Shown: positions 1 to 5,685 of the stretch, piece by piece | How positions within the stretch are numbered: position 1 is the first letter of the stretch | Layout: each line of letters begins with the position of its first letter | DNA from: CAYNFH01 sp964396385 | GTDB taxonomy: Bacteria; Armatimonadota; Chthonomonadetes; Chthonomonadales; CAJBBX01 | Length of the DNA: 10,882 bases | NCBI GenBank assembly: GCA_964396385.1 | Contig: CAYNFH010000210.1 | Coordinates: forward strand, 1 to 10,882 | Reading direction: 5' to 3' | Notes under the pieces: generated by a model | What the model was told of the DNA's origin: nothing | Databases searched by the model: none | Seen by the model: only the letters and a program-made list of their open reading frames with translations | Program-made: the position numbers and the translations under genes

Positions 1-745
1 CCTTGTAATCGCAAAGCTGCTTAGTGGCCGGCGAGAAGCGGACGTAGTGGCACACCGCCAGATCCAAGAACCCGTCGCCATCCAGGTCCGCGAACCCCGC
101 GCTCGTAGACCAGTCGAATGGGCCGCGCGGCCCCACTCCGGCTTGTGCTGTCACATCGCGAAAGAACCGATGAGGGGATGAGGGGATGAGGGGATGAGGC
201 GTGGGCGGAGTCGAGAGTCGAGAGTCGAGAGTCGAGAGACCGGAGACCGGACTTCGGACTCCGGACTTCGGACCGCTATTCCCCGAATCCTGAACCCCCT
301 GGTTGTGGTACAGCCGCGCTACGCCGTAACCCGTCACAAACAGGTCCGGGCGCCCGTCGTTATCGAAGTCTCCAACGGCGCAGCCCATCAGCTCCCCCCG
401 GGCGTCCAGACCGGATTCCGCGCTCACGTCGCGGAACCGCCCGTTTCCTTCGTTGTGGAACAGCCCGATCCGCCGGCCTATGAGGACCACATCCTGTCGT
501 CCGTCCCCGTCGTAGTCTATCCAGCCCGCTCCGCCGCCCGCCGTCTGAAGGATGTTGAGTGGCGAGCGGCCCCCGTGTCCCCAACGGAAGGTAAGCCCGG
601 CCGGCTCTGCCCGATCCGAGAAGATCGGGGCTGCCGTTGCTGCGTGCGGTGGGGCTGAGGACCGTCCGCAGCCCGCGAGGCTCGCGGCCAGGAGCAGACC
701 TATGGCCACCACAGAATATGGAGCGGTGCGGCCCCTATCGATCAC
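1..745 (-). CDS. FG-GAP/VCBS repeat lipoprotein of CRTAC1/UnbV type (3' end outside window)
   Basis: Reading the minus strand from a GTG at 745 gives 248 codons with no stop up to the window edge. Residues 1-26 form a lipoprotein signal: Arg4 and Arg6, a hydrophobic stretch VVAIGLLLAASLAG, then Cys26 (lipobox LAGC). The mature part begins like CRTAC1 proteins (AGLTFRWGHGG, then NILQTAGGGAGWIDYDGDG). It continues with calcium-binding-type FG-GAP blades: DYDGDGRQD, LFHNEGNGRFRDVS, DFDNDGRPDLFV, LYHNQG, FRDVTAQAG, DLDGDGFLDLAV. These blades build an extracellular beta-propeller, and a C-terminal UnbV (ASPIC) domain would be expected beyond the edge. The start overlaps the TPR gene stop by 11 nt, implying coupled translation; GTGs at 712 and 709 are alternatives but would lose the positive n-region. 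Residues about 150-192 are a low-complexity in-frame insert encoded by short tandem repeats. The family role is usually adhesion or ligand binding; the exact function is unknown. Confidence 0.85.
   Translation of the reverse strand, partial: MIDRGRTAPYSVVAIGLLLAASLAGCGRSSAPPHAATAAPIFSDRAEPAGLTFRWGHGGRSPLNILQTAGGGAGWIDYDGDGRQDVVLIGRRIGLFHNEGNGRFRDVSAESGLDARGELMGCAVGDFDNDGRPDLFVTGYGVARLYHNQGVQDSGNSGPKSGVRSPVSGLSTLDSRLSTPPTPHPLIPSSPHRFFRDVTAQAGVGPRGPFDWSTSAGFADLDGDGFLDLAVCHYVRFSPATKQLCDYK
169..298. repeat. Composite short tandem-repeat block inside the FG-GAP lipoprotein gene
   Basis: Three adjoining repeat types are visible on the plus strand. The 8-mer GATGAGGG occurs three times plus a 7-nt partial copy (169-199). 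The 7-mer AGTCGAG occurs four times exactly (209-236). From about 239 to 274 there is an imperfect alternation of ACCGGAG, ACTTCGG and ACTCCGG units. On the coding (minus) strand the block is stop-free in the gene's frame and adds about 43 residues rich in Ser, Pro, Thr and Gly between LYHNQG and FRDVT. In ordinary FG-GAP proteins these two motifs are separated by only two or three residues, so the block looks like an insertion or expansion whose length kept the frame. Confidence 0.85.
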
Positions 746-1955
746 CGGAAGTCGGGATAGCAGTGGGCGCCGCAGCCATGCCAGGCTGGGGAGTCACACC
801 CTCCTGAGCGCTAACCGCCTGAAGGCGTGCCTCCGCCTCCGTACGGGCCGCTGCCAGGCGGGGATCTCCGGGGCGGTGACGCTCGGCGTCTTGTAGGTAT
901 CTCACCGCTTCTGCCGGCTCATCGCGAGACAGCAGGACTTTGGCGAGCTCCACCGCTGTAGCGGTGCTGGAGGGGTCTTGCCGGTACCGGATCTGGAGCG
1001 CATCTGTCCGCAGGACCAGGTTGTTCTCTCGGCGAAACTCCGCCATTTTGCGGTCCGCCTCCTCCTGGCGCCCGAGCGCCCGGTTCACGCGCGCCAGGAG
1101 GTAGAGCGCGTGGAGGTAGTGCCGCCGCTCTGCCGAGGCTCGTTCCGCAAGCGCCTTCGCCTCCAGCAGTCGCCCCTCCCTCAAGCACAGCGATCCCAGC
1201 TCGTAAGCGGCCTCCGCATAGCCGGGCCGCACTTTCAGCGCGCGCTCCAGGCTCTCTTCCGCAAGCCGCGTGTTCTGGGGAGTGGCAGGCAACTGCGCGT
1301 AGGCCGCACCCAGCCACCGCAACGCCTCCGCCCGGTCCGGATCGAACTTGAGCGCCTGCTGGAGTGTCCGGATAGCATCCGGCAGGTTGCGGCTCCGTAC
1401 CAGCACGCGGCCGTACGCGGTAAGGACCCGGGCATCGTCCGGCATCGCCGCCGCGGCCCGGGAGAGATGCTGAACCGCCAGGTAGGGGGCGGCCCGATGC
1501 TCATAGATGAGTCCCGCCACAAAGTGGGCAATTCCGCATGCCGGGTCGAGCGTCAGCTCATGTTCCGCGTCCCGCTGCGCGGAGACCTGCATCCCCAGCC
1601 GCAGCTCAATCTCCGCAACGCGGCACCAGCCGTGGAGGGGTCGCCGCTCATGGGCGACGTACGCCCTCCAGTCAGCCAGGGCCGACGGCCAGTCTCCGGC
1701 AGCGACATCGAGCTCTGCCATCGCGCGGTAGGCCGGAGCGAAACCCGCATCGTCCCGCACGGACTCTTCATAGAGCGCGCGCGCGTCAGCCGTCAGCCCT
1801 CCGGCTGCCAGCGCCCGTCCGCGCGCAAAGGCGGACGCCGCGGGCGATGGACGGGTCTGCCAGTACAGGAGCCCGGCAAGAAGAAGGGCCGCAGCCCCGC
1901 AGGCTGTCATCCGGCCCACGGAGCGGTGGCCCCCAATAGTTCGAGCGTAGATCAC
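735..1955 (-). CDS. Membrane-anchored tetratricopeptide repeat (TPR) protein
   Basis: The protein has 406 residues. A single hydrophobic helix at about 18-31 (CGAAALLLAGLLYW) follows a short basic N-terminus, so the protein is probably inner-membrane anchored with the repeats outside. From residue 43 to about 370 it is built of helical TPR-like units, clearest at 142-206 (AVQHLSRAAAAMPDDARVL, AIRTLQQALKFDPDRAEAL), 211-276 and 334-362. TPRs bind partner proteins and carry no catalytic motif. The C-terminal 30 residues are a Pro/Ala/Gln-rich tail. The GTG start at 1955 lies 20 nt after the prepilin stop and has no clear Shine-Dalgarno; an ATG at 1910 (residue 16) would still keep the membrane helix and is a fair alternative. 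The stop overlaps the start of the FG-GAP lipoprotein. TPR and UnbV-type proteins often occur together, so the two may work as a pair (inference). Confidence 0.85.
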   Translation of the reverse strand: MIYARTIGGHRSVGRMTACGAAALLLAGLLYWQTRPSPAASAFARGRALAAGGLTADARALYEESVRDDAGFAPAYRAMAELDVAAGDWPSALADWRAYVAHERRPLHGWCRVAEIELRLGMQVSAQRDAEHELTLDPACGIAHFVAGLIYEHRAAPYLAVQHLSRAAAAMPDDARVLTAYGRVLVRSRNLPDAIRTLQQALKFDPDRAEALRWLGAAYAQLPATPQNTRLAEESLERALKVRPGYAEAAYELGSLCLREGRLLEAKALAERASAERRHYLHALYLLARVNRALGRQEEADRKMAEFRRENNLVLRTDALQIRYRQDPSSTATAVELAKVLLSRDEPAEAVRYLQDAERHRPGDPRLAAARTEAEARLQAVSAQEGVTPQPGMAAAPTAIPTSGDR

Positions 1956-1975
1956 GGTGTTGCGGTCTGGCGTGC

Positions 1976-2770
1976 CTACTTATAGAAGTCGCATAGGTTC
2001 GGCGCCTGGTCCTCGTCCATCCACCAGCTATTGCCCCAGTCGCTGAAATCCCCGTTCTCCTCCACACCCATCATGTTGTATGTACCGGACTGGCCCCGGG
2101 GGCCGATCCGGGCAAACACCGGCACCATCTTCATCGCTTTGGAGTGCCCGTCAAAGAAGGACCAGTTCATAATGCCGTGCGTGCCGCGATGCAGGTTGAA
2201 AGCCTGGGAGCCGCAGGAGCCCACGTTGAGCCAGGCGGACCAGTCTCCCTGGTTGGCGCACGCCGCCGTGGACTCCAGGATCATCACCGTGTCTGCGGGA
2301 TGGTTGAGCGACGCCTCCGGCACGCCCGTGTTTATTCCGGTTACCGGGTCCACGCCATAGAAAGAGTTGATCACCCCGTTATCTCCATAGGAGACCTTGA
2401 AGTTCTTGTCCATCTCCTCCGTACTGATGTTCCGGTTCGGGTTGGAGGGGCACTGCCACACCTGGTAGTTCTTGATGTACGGGTTGACGGCCATCCGCCA
2501 GCCCACCAGGTCCGTGGCGTTGGGGTCGCAGCATTCCGGGCACCCGGGAGCATAGATGATCCGCTCGGGCGGGAACCGCTCTTCATTGTCCTGGGCGTAC
2601 ATGGTGCAGGCCAGCCCAAGCTGCTTCATGTTGCTCAAGCAGGATGCCATCCGGGCGGATTCTCGGGCCTGCGCGAACACGGGAAACAGAATGGCTGCGA
2701 GGATCGCGATAATGGCGATAACCACAAGGAGCTCAATGAGGGTGAATCCTGAAGTTGGTGCTCGTTTCAC
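1976..2770 (-). CDS. DUF1559-type prepilin-like protein with N-terminal methylation motif
   Basis: The protein has 264 residues. The N-terminus is a class III prepilin signal: a short basic leader, cleavage after Gly8 (SG/FTLIELL), Glu13 as the conserved Glu+5, and a hydrophobic helix to about residue 32. FPVFAQARESARMASCLSNMKQLGLA follows, as is usual in Armatimonadota and Planctomycetes DUF1559 proteins. Near the C-terminus the signature HGIMNWSFFDGH (198-209) matches the family's H-X9-DG element but with eight residues between His and Asp-Gly. It has nine cysteines, five of them at 77-81, 107 and 171, so disulphides are likely. It should be processed by a prepilin peptidase and be exposed on the surface as a pseudopilin. 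The start is the GTG at 2770 because an AAAGGAGG lies 7 nt upstream and the methylation motif begins there; the frame stays open to 2980 but that extension is not protein-like. It sits in the middle of the minus-strand gene run. Confidence 0.92.
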   Translation of the reverse strand: MKRAPTSGFTLIELLVVIAIIAILAAILFPVFAQARESARMASCLSNMKQLGLACTMYAQDNEERFPPERIIYAPGCPECCDPNATDLVGWRMAVNPYIKNYQVWQCPSNPNRNISTEEMDKNFKVSYGDNGVINSFYGVDPVTGINTGVPEASLNHPADTVMILESTAACANQGDWSAWLNVGSCGSQAFNLHRGTHGIMNWSFFDGHSKAMKMVPVFARIGPRGQSGTYNMMGVEENGDFSDWGNSWWMDEDQAPNLCDFYK

Positions 2771-2777
2771 GTGGTTG

Positions 2778-2785
2778 CCTCCTTT
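2778..2785 (-). promoter_or_regulatory. Shine-Dalgarno of the prepilin gene
   Basis: On the minus strand AAAGGAGG lies 7 nt before the GTG at 2770. It is a near-perfect ribosome binding site and fixes this start against the longer open frame upstream. Confidence 0.88.
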
Positions 2786-2792
2786 CGGGCAG

Positions 2793-2809
2793 CGTGATAC
2801 GTTATCACG
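2793..2809. promoter_or_regulatory. Perfect 7+7 bp palindrome, candidate operator or mRNA hairpin
   Basis: CGTGATA-CGT-TATCACG is a perfect inverted repeat with a 3-nt centre. It lies 22 nt upstream of the prepilin GTG and just upstream of its ribosome binding site, after the stop of the 82-aa gene. Its form resembles operators of dimeric regulators such as the GntR or LacI families. No T-run follows on the minus strand, so a terminator is less likely. An RNA hairpin that tunes translation or stability of the downstream message is the main alternative. The role is inferred from position and symmetry only. Confidence 0.45.
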
Positions 2810-2831
2810 TTTCGTCCGGGGGATGGGATGG

Positions 2832-3080
2832 CTATGGCGGTGGCGTAACCGTTCCCGGCGCGGCGCCCGCAGGTCCGCCCTGCATACCCATGCCGCCGCC
2901 TGGACGGCGCTGCAGCGCCTTCTCGCGGATGTGCTGCATGGCCATGGCCTGGTTGGGCGGGTTTGCCGGAGCGGGCACACCCGTGCTTCCGGCGCGCAAG
3001 CTCCGTGACGCGCTGAACGCCAGAATCGCGAGCGCCACCACGACGACTATCACAATGAGCGGTTTCGGAATCTTATCCAA
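2832..3080 (-). CDS. Small single-helix membrane protein, Gly/Pro-rich tail (82 aa)
   Basis: I do not recognise a named family. The sequence starts MDKIPKPL and has one strong transmembrane helix at residues 8-22 (LIVIVVVVALAILAF). A basic stretch follows (SRSLRAG), then a flexible tail rich in Pro, Gly, Met and Ala with a short charged segment AMQHIREKALQRRPGGG. The N-in, C-out topology suggested by the hydrophobic helix would put the tail outside. The start is TTG at 3080, which is unusual, but it is supported by a strong purine-rich ribosome binding site (GGGAGG, 6 nt spacing). It lies 44 nt downstream of another small helix protein and 61 nt upstream of the prepilin start, all in the same direction. 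An accessory role in the surface assembly encoded by this operon is possible but not shown. Confidence 0.7.
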   Translation of the reverse strand: MDKIPKPLIVIVVVVALAILAFSASRSLRAGSTGVPAPANPPNQAMAMQHIREKALQRRPGGGMGMQGGPAGAAPGTVTPPP

Positions 3081-3083
3081 CGG

Positions 3084-3092
3084 CCTCCTCCC
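3084..3092 (-). promoter_or_regulatory. Ribosome binding site supporting a TTG start
   Basis: The minus strand reads GGGAGGAGG immediately upstream of the TTG at 3080. Using GGGAGG gives a 6-nt spacer; using the overlapping AGGAGG gives 3 nt. This site is the main reason to accept the rare TTG start of the 82-aa protein. Confidence 0.75.
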
Positions 3093-3124
3093 TCTGCTTT
3101 ACAGCTCCGAACTGCCGCGGCATG

Positions 3125-3394
3125 CTACTGCGCGCCGTCCGCGGTCCCCGGCTTTGCAGCATCTTCACCCGTGGAGCGCCCGCTCTTGGCTCCATTCTTC
3201 GCGTGACCCGACGGACTTTCCTTGGAGCCGCCGGAGCGGAGACCGGATGCCGGCGGGCGCGGTCCCAGGCCGTTGCTCTTCGGCAGCACACCGACGATGG
3301 GCGCCTCCGACCGCCACCACATCACGCCAAAGATCAAACCGGCGATAACCAGCACAATCAGCACGGCCACAGCCGGATGTATCCTCTGTTTCAC
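3125..3394 (-). CDS. Small single-helix membrane protein, Ser/Gly/Lys-rich tail (89 aa)
   Basis: No named family is recognised. Residues 1-6 are basic (VKQRIH), residues 8-26 form a clear transmembrane helix (AVAVLIVLVIAGLIFGVMWW), and the remaining 60 residues are a hydrophilic tail rich in Gly, Ser, Lys and Pro with no predicted fold. The GTG at 3394 is chosen because AGGA precedes it closely and the protein then starts with a normal basic leader. An in-frame GTG at 3466 would add 24 residues without a better ribosome binding site. It is the first gene of the minus-strand run, so the operon promoter should lie upstream of it, in the divergent spacer. It resembles the next gene in layout (short N-terminus, one helix, disordered tail) but not in sequence. 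Confidence 0.65.
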   Translation of the reverse strand: MKQRIHPAVAVLIVLVIAGLIFGVMWWRSEAPIVGVLPKSNGLGPRPPASGLRSGGSKESPSGHAKNGAKSGRSTGEDAAKPGTADGAQ

Positions 3395-3645
3395 GGATTC
3401 CTGGCCCCCTTTTGCCCGGAGTTGCGTGTACGCGTGGATCAGGCCAAGCAGTACGTATTTCTCCACCCGGCCGGCAACTCCTTCCGAGCAGGAGCGAGAG
3501 CGCCGGTGTTGGAATCCCCATGGATGGCGGGTGGATTCTCACGGACCTGCCTCGAGGGCTCCACTTGCAGCCTTTACCGACGCCAAACATCCAACGTCCA
3601 GCGCCCGCCCCCCATTCCCATGCCATTCAGGCCGTTCGCGCTCGC
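3395..3645. other. Divergent intergenic spacer
   Basis: This 251-bp spacer separates the minus-strand operon from the plus-strand DUF6785 gene, so both promoters should be in or near it. I could not find a convincing -35/-10 pair on either strand. The plus-strand gene frame is open back to 3412, but the conceptual protein before residue 1 is Pro/Arg/Ser-rich and unlike the family. The only clear structure is a stretch of degenerate C-rich repeats at its right end. Confidence 0.6.
3583..3629. repeat. Degenerate CCAACGT / CCATTC short repeats
   Basis: The plus strand reads CCAAACAT, CCAACGT, CCAGCG, then a C-run followed by CCATTC, CCATGC, CATTC. The unit length is 6-8 nt with drift from copy to copy. 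It lies 17 nt before the start codon of the DUF6785 gene. In style it matches the other two repeat blocks in this window, although the unit differs. Chance in C-rich DNA cannot be excluded. Confidence 0.35.
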
Positions 3646-5568
3646 ATGGTCACGCCGCGCGCCGCTGCCGTTGCCCTCCTCCTCATGCCTCTCAACGCGT
3701 ACTGGGTCATCTTGATGGAGGTGGTGCGATACGCAGGCCACCCGACCACCATCTCCCTCTTCTTCAATGTAGTATTCATCCTGGCCGTGCTGATCGCCCT
3801 CAATGGCCTGCTCAGTCGCATCTGGCCCGGCGCCGCCCTCTCCCCGGGGGAGCTCCTCACCGTCTACATCATGCTGGCGCTCGCATCCGCTATCATGGGG
3901 CACGACATGATTGAGGTACTGGTCCCCATCCTCACCCACGCCTCCTACTATGCCCGTCCGGAGAACGGCTGGGCCACCGACATCCTCCCGGCGGTCCCCA
4001 AGTGGCTCATCGTAACCGATCCCCGTGCGCTCAAGGAGTTCTACACCGGCACAGGCACGCTCTACAGCGCGCACAACCTGCGCGCCTGGGCCGGCCCGGT
4101 GCTCTGGTGGACTGCTTTCCTCAGCCTGCTGGGACTCATCATGCTCTGTATCAACACCATACTGCGACGGCAGTGGACGGAGAACGAGAAGCTCTCCTAT
4201 CCGCTGGTGGCACTGCCGCTGGAGATGGTGAGCCCCCGCACGCAGCTATTCCGGTCGCGCCTCTTCTGGCTCGGTGTCGCCACGTCCGCCGCGTTGGAGC
4301 TATGGAACGGCCTGGCGTATCTCTACCCGTCCATTCCGATCCTCCCACTCAAGCGGTTCGACCAGCGGCAGGACATCCCCACCTATTTCCCCGCACCGCC
4401 CTGGAACCACATAGGCGTGATCTCTCTGGCGCTCTATCCCTTCGGGATCGCGCTGGGGATGCTGCTGCCCGTGGACCTGCTCTTCTCCGCCTGGTTCTTC
4501 ACGTGGGTATGGGCGCTGGAGCCGGTGGCGGGCGCCGTGTACGGCTACGCCGATACGCCCGGCTTCCCTTTCATGGAGCCGCAATCCTTTGGAGCCTACC
4601 TGGGCTTGGCCGTGGGCGCCCTCTGGGTCAGCCGGAGCCACTTCATCCGTATCTGGAAGGGGCTATGGCAGCCTCGGCTGGACCTGGGCGACGCGCGAGA
4701 GCCTCTGCCCTACCGGATGGCGGTAGTGGTCCTGGCAGCGGCGAGCGTGCTAGTCTACGCCTTCTGTCGCGCCGCGGGGATGACACCGCTCTACATCGTC
4801 GCCTTCTTCGTCCTCTATTTTGGGCTGGCCATCGCCATCACGCGCATGCGCGCGGAGCTGGGACCGCCCGCGCACGACCTGAGTGCGGCCGGCCCGGACA
4901 CCATCCTGCCCGCAGTTACCGCCTCCAACAACATAGCCCGTGCCGACCTCGCCATGTTCTCGCTCTTCTATGGGTTCAACCGCGCCTACCGCTCCCATCC
5001 TATGCCCATCGAGCTGGAAGGCTACAAGATCGCCGAGCGGACGGGCGCAAGCTACCGGCCTCTCTTCTGGGCGATGCTCATGGCGCTGGCCGCCGGAGCG
5101 CTGTGCGGATTCTGGGCCGACCTCGACCTCACCTACCGCGCTGGCGCGGCCGAGAAGATAGCCCCTCCCAACGTCCAGCTTATCTTTGGAGGAGAGGCCT
5201 GGACCCGCATGAGCGGATGGATCAACTCTCCTACGCCGGCGCAGCAGCAGGACTACACGCGCACTGCGGTCGCCGTGGGGCTGGGAGTGACGCTCCTCCT
5301 CACCGCCCTCCGGCTGCGATTCCCCTGGTTCCCGCTGCACCCGGTGGGCTACGCCGTCTCCAGCTCCTGGTCCCTGGGCCTGCTCTGGCTTCCGCTGATG
5401 ATTGCGTGGATTATCAAGGGCTTCCTGTTGCGCTACGGGGGGCTGCGCTGGTACCGCCAGGCGCTCCCGTACTTCCTGGGGATGATCCTGGGCGAGTGCG
5501 TGGTCGGCAGTCTCTGGTCGCTCTTCGGGATCGCCCTCGGGCTCCCCACATACGCGTTCTGGCCGTGA
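3646..5568 (+). CDS. Polytopic membrane protein, DUF6785 with C-terminal DUF6784
   Basis: The protein has 640 residues and about 13-14 hydrophobic helices, the first at 6-28 and the last at 606-632. The stretch RRQWTENEKLSYPLVALPLE (174-193) matches the conserved cytoplasmic-looking motif of DUF6785 proteins. FNRAYRSHPMPIELEGYKIAE (444-464) is the hallmark of the DUF6784 part. These families are common in Armatimonadota and Planctomycetes and have no proven function; a transporter role is inferred from topology alone. The ATG at 3646 is chosen because the family usually begins a few residues before the first helix and because the 78 extra codons upstream do not look like protein. No good Shine-Dalgarno is visible. 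A long palindrome follows the stop, then a sugar-isomerase-like gene 117 nt downstream in the same direction, so a link to carbohydrate uptake is conceivable. Confidence 0.85.
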   Translation: MVTPRAAAVALLLMPLNAYWVILMEVVRYAGHPTTISLFFNVVFILAVLIALNGLLSRIWPGAALSPGELLTVYIMLALASAIMGHDMIEVLVPILTHASYYARPENGWATDILPAVPKWLIVTDPRALKEFYTGTGTLYSAHNLRAWAGPVLWWTAFLSLLGLIMLCINTILRRQWTENEKLSYPLVALPLEMVSPRTQLFRSRLFWLGVATSAALELWNGLAYLYPSIPILPLKRFDQRQDIPTYFPAPPWNHIGVISLALYPFGIALGMLLPVDLLFSAWFFTWVWALEPVAGAVYGYADTPGFPFMEPQSFGAYLGLAVGALWVSRSHFIRIWKGLWQPRLDLGDAREPLPYRMAVVVLAAASVLVYAFCRAAGMTPLYIVAFFVLYFGLAIAITRMRAELGPPAHDLSAAGPDTILPAVTASNNIARADLAMFSLFYGFNRAYRSHPMPIELEGYKIAERTGASYRPLFWAMLMALAAGALCGFWADLDLTYRAGAAEKIAPPNVQLIFGGEAWTRMSGWINSPTPAQQQDYTRTAVAVGLGVTLLLTALRLRFPWFPLHPVGYAVSSSWSLGLLWLPLMIAWIIKGFLLRYGGLRWYRQALPYFLGMILGECVVGSLWSLFGIALGLPTYAFWP

Positions 5569-5573
5569 AGAAC

Positions 5574-5634
5574 GACGGGAGACGGTTGACGGAGGACGGA
5601 TTCGGATTCCGTCGTCCGTCCTTCGTCTCCCGTC
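5574..5634. repeat. 61-bp imperfect palindrome after the DUF6785 gene
   Basis: Outer arms GACGGGAGAC (5574-5583) and GTCTCCCGTC (5625-5634) are perfect 10-bp complements. Inside them GACGGA-GG-ACGGA (5588-5600) pairs with TCCGT-CG-TCCGTC (5608-5620), leaving a 7-nt loop TTCGGAT. In RNA this would be a hairpin of more than 20 pairs interrupted by two small internal loops. It starts 6 nt after the stop codon, so it could end or protect the upstream message, but no T-run follows. The arms are themselves built of repeated GACGG/ACGGA units, so it may equally be a repeat element of the REP or miniature mobile kind. Confidence 0.75.
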
Positions 5635-5685
5635 TTACGGTCCTCGCCGGGCAGGAATGACTCTTCGAGGGGCGAACAGCTTCGC

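Noticed and set aside
169..236. Tandem repeats considered as a CRISPR array
   Set aside because: Units are 7-8 nt, directly adjacent with no spacers, and lie within an open reading frame.
978..1985. Plus-strand open frame (335 codons) opposite the TPR gene
   Set aside because: Antisense shadow; the minus strand has coherent TPR units and a membrane helix.
2771..2980. N-terminal extension of the prepilin to 2980
   Set aside because: It would overlap the 82-aa gene, has no protein-like sequence, and a near-perfect ribosome binding site precedes the GTG at 2770.
3412..3645. N-terminal extension of the DUF6785 protein to 3412
   Set aside because: The extra 78 residues are Pro/Arg/Ser-rich, include the repeat tract, and precede the normal family start.
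4002..5660. Long plus-strand open frame (552 codons) in another frame of the DUF6785 gene
   Set aside because: The overlapping frame has conserved family motifs and membrane helices; this one is Arg/Pro/His-rich with no recognisable domain.
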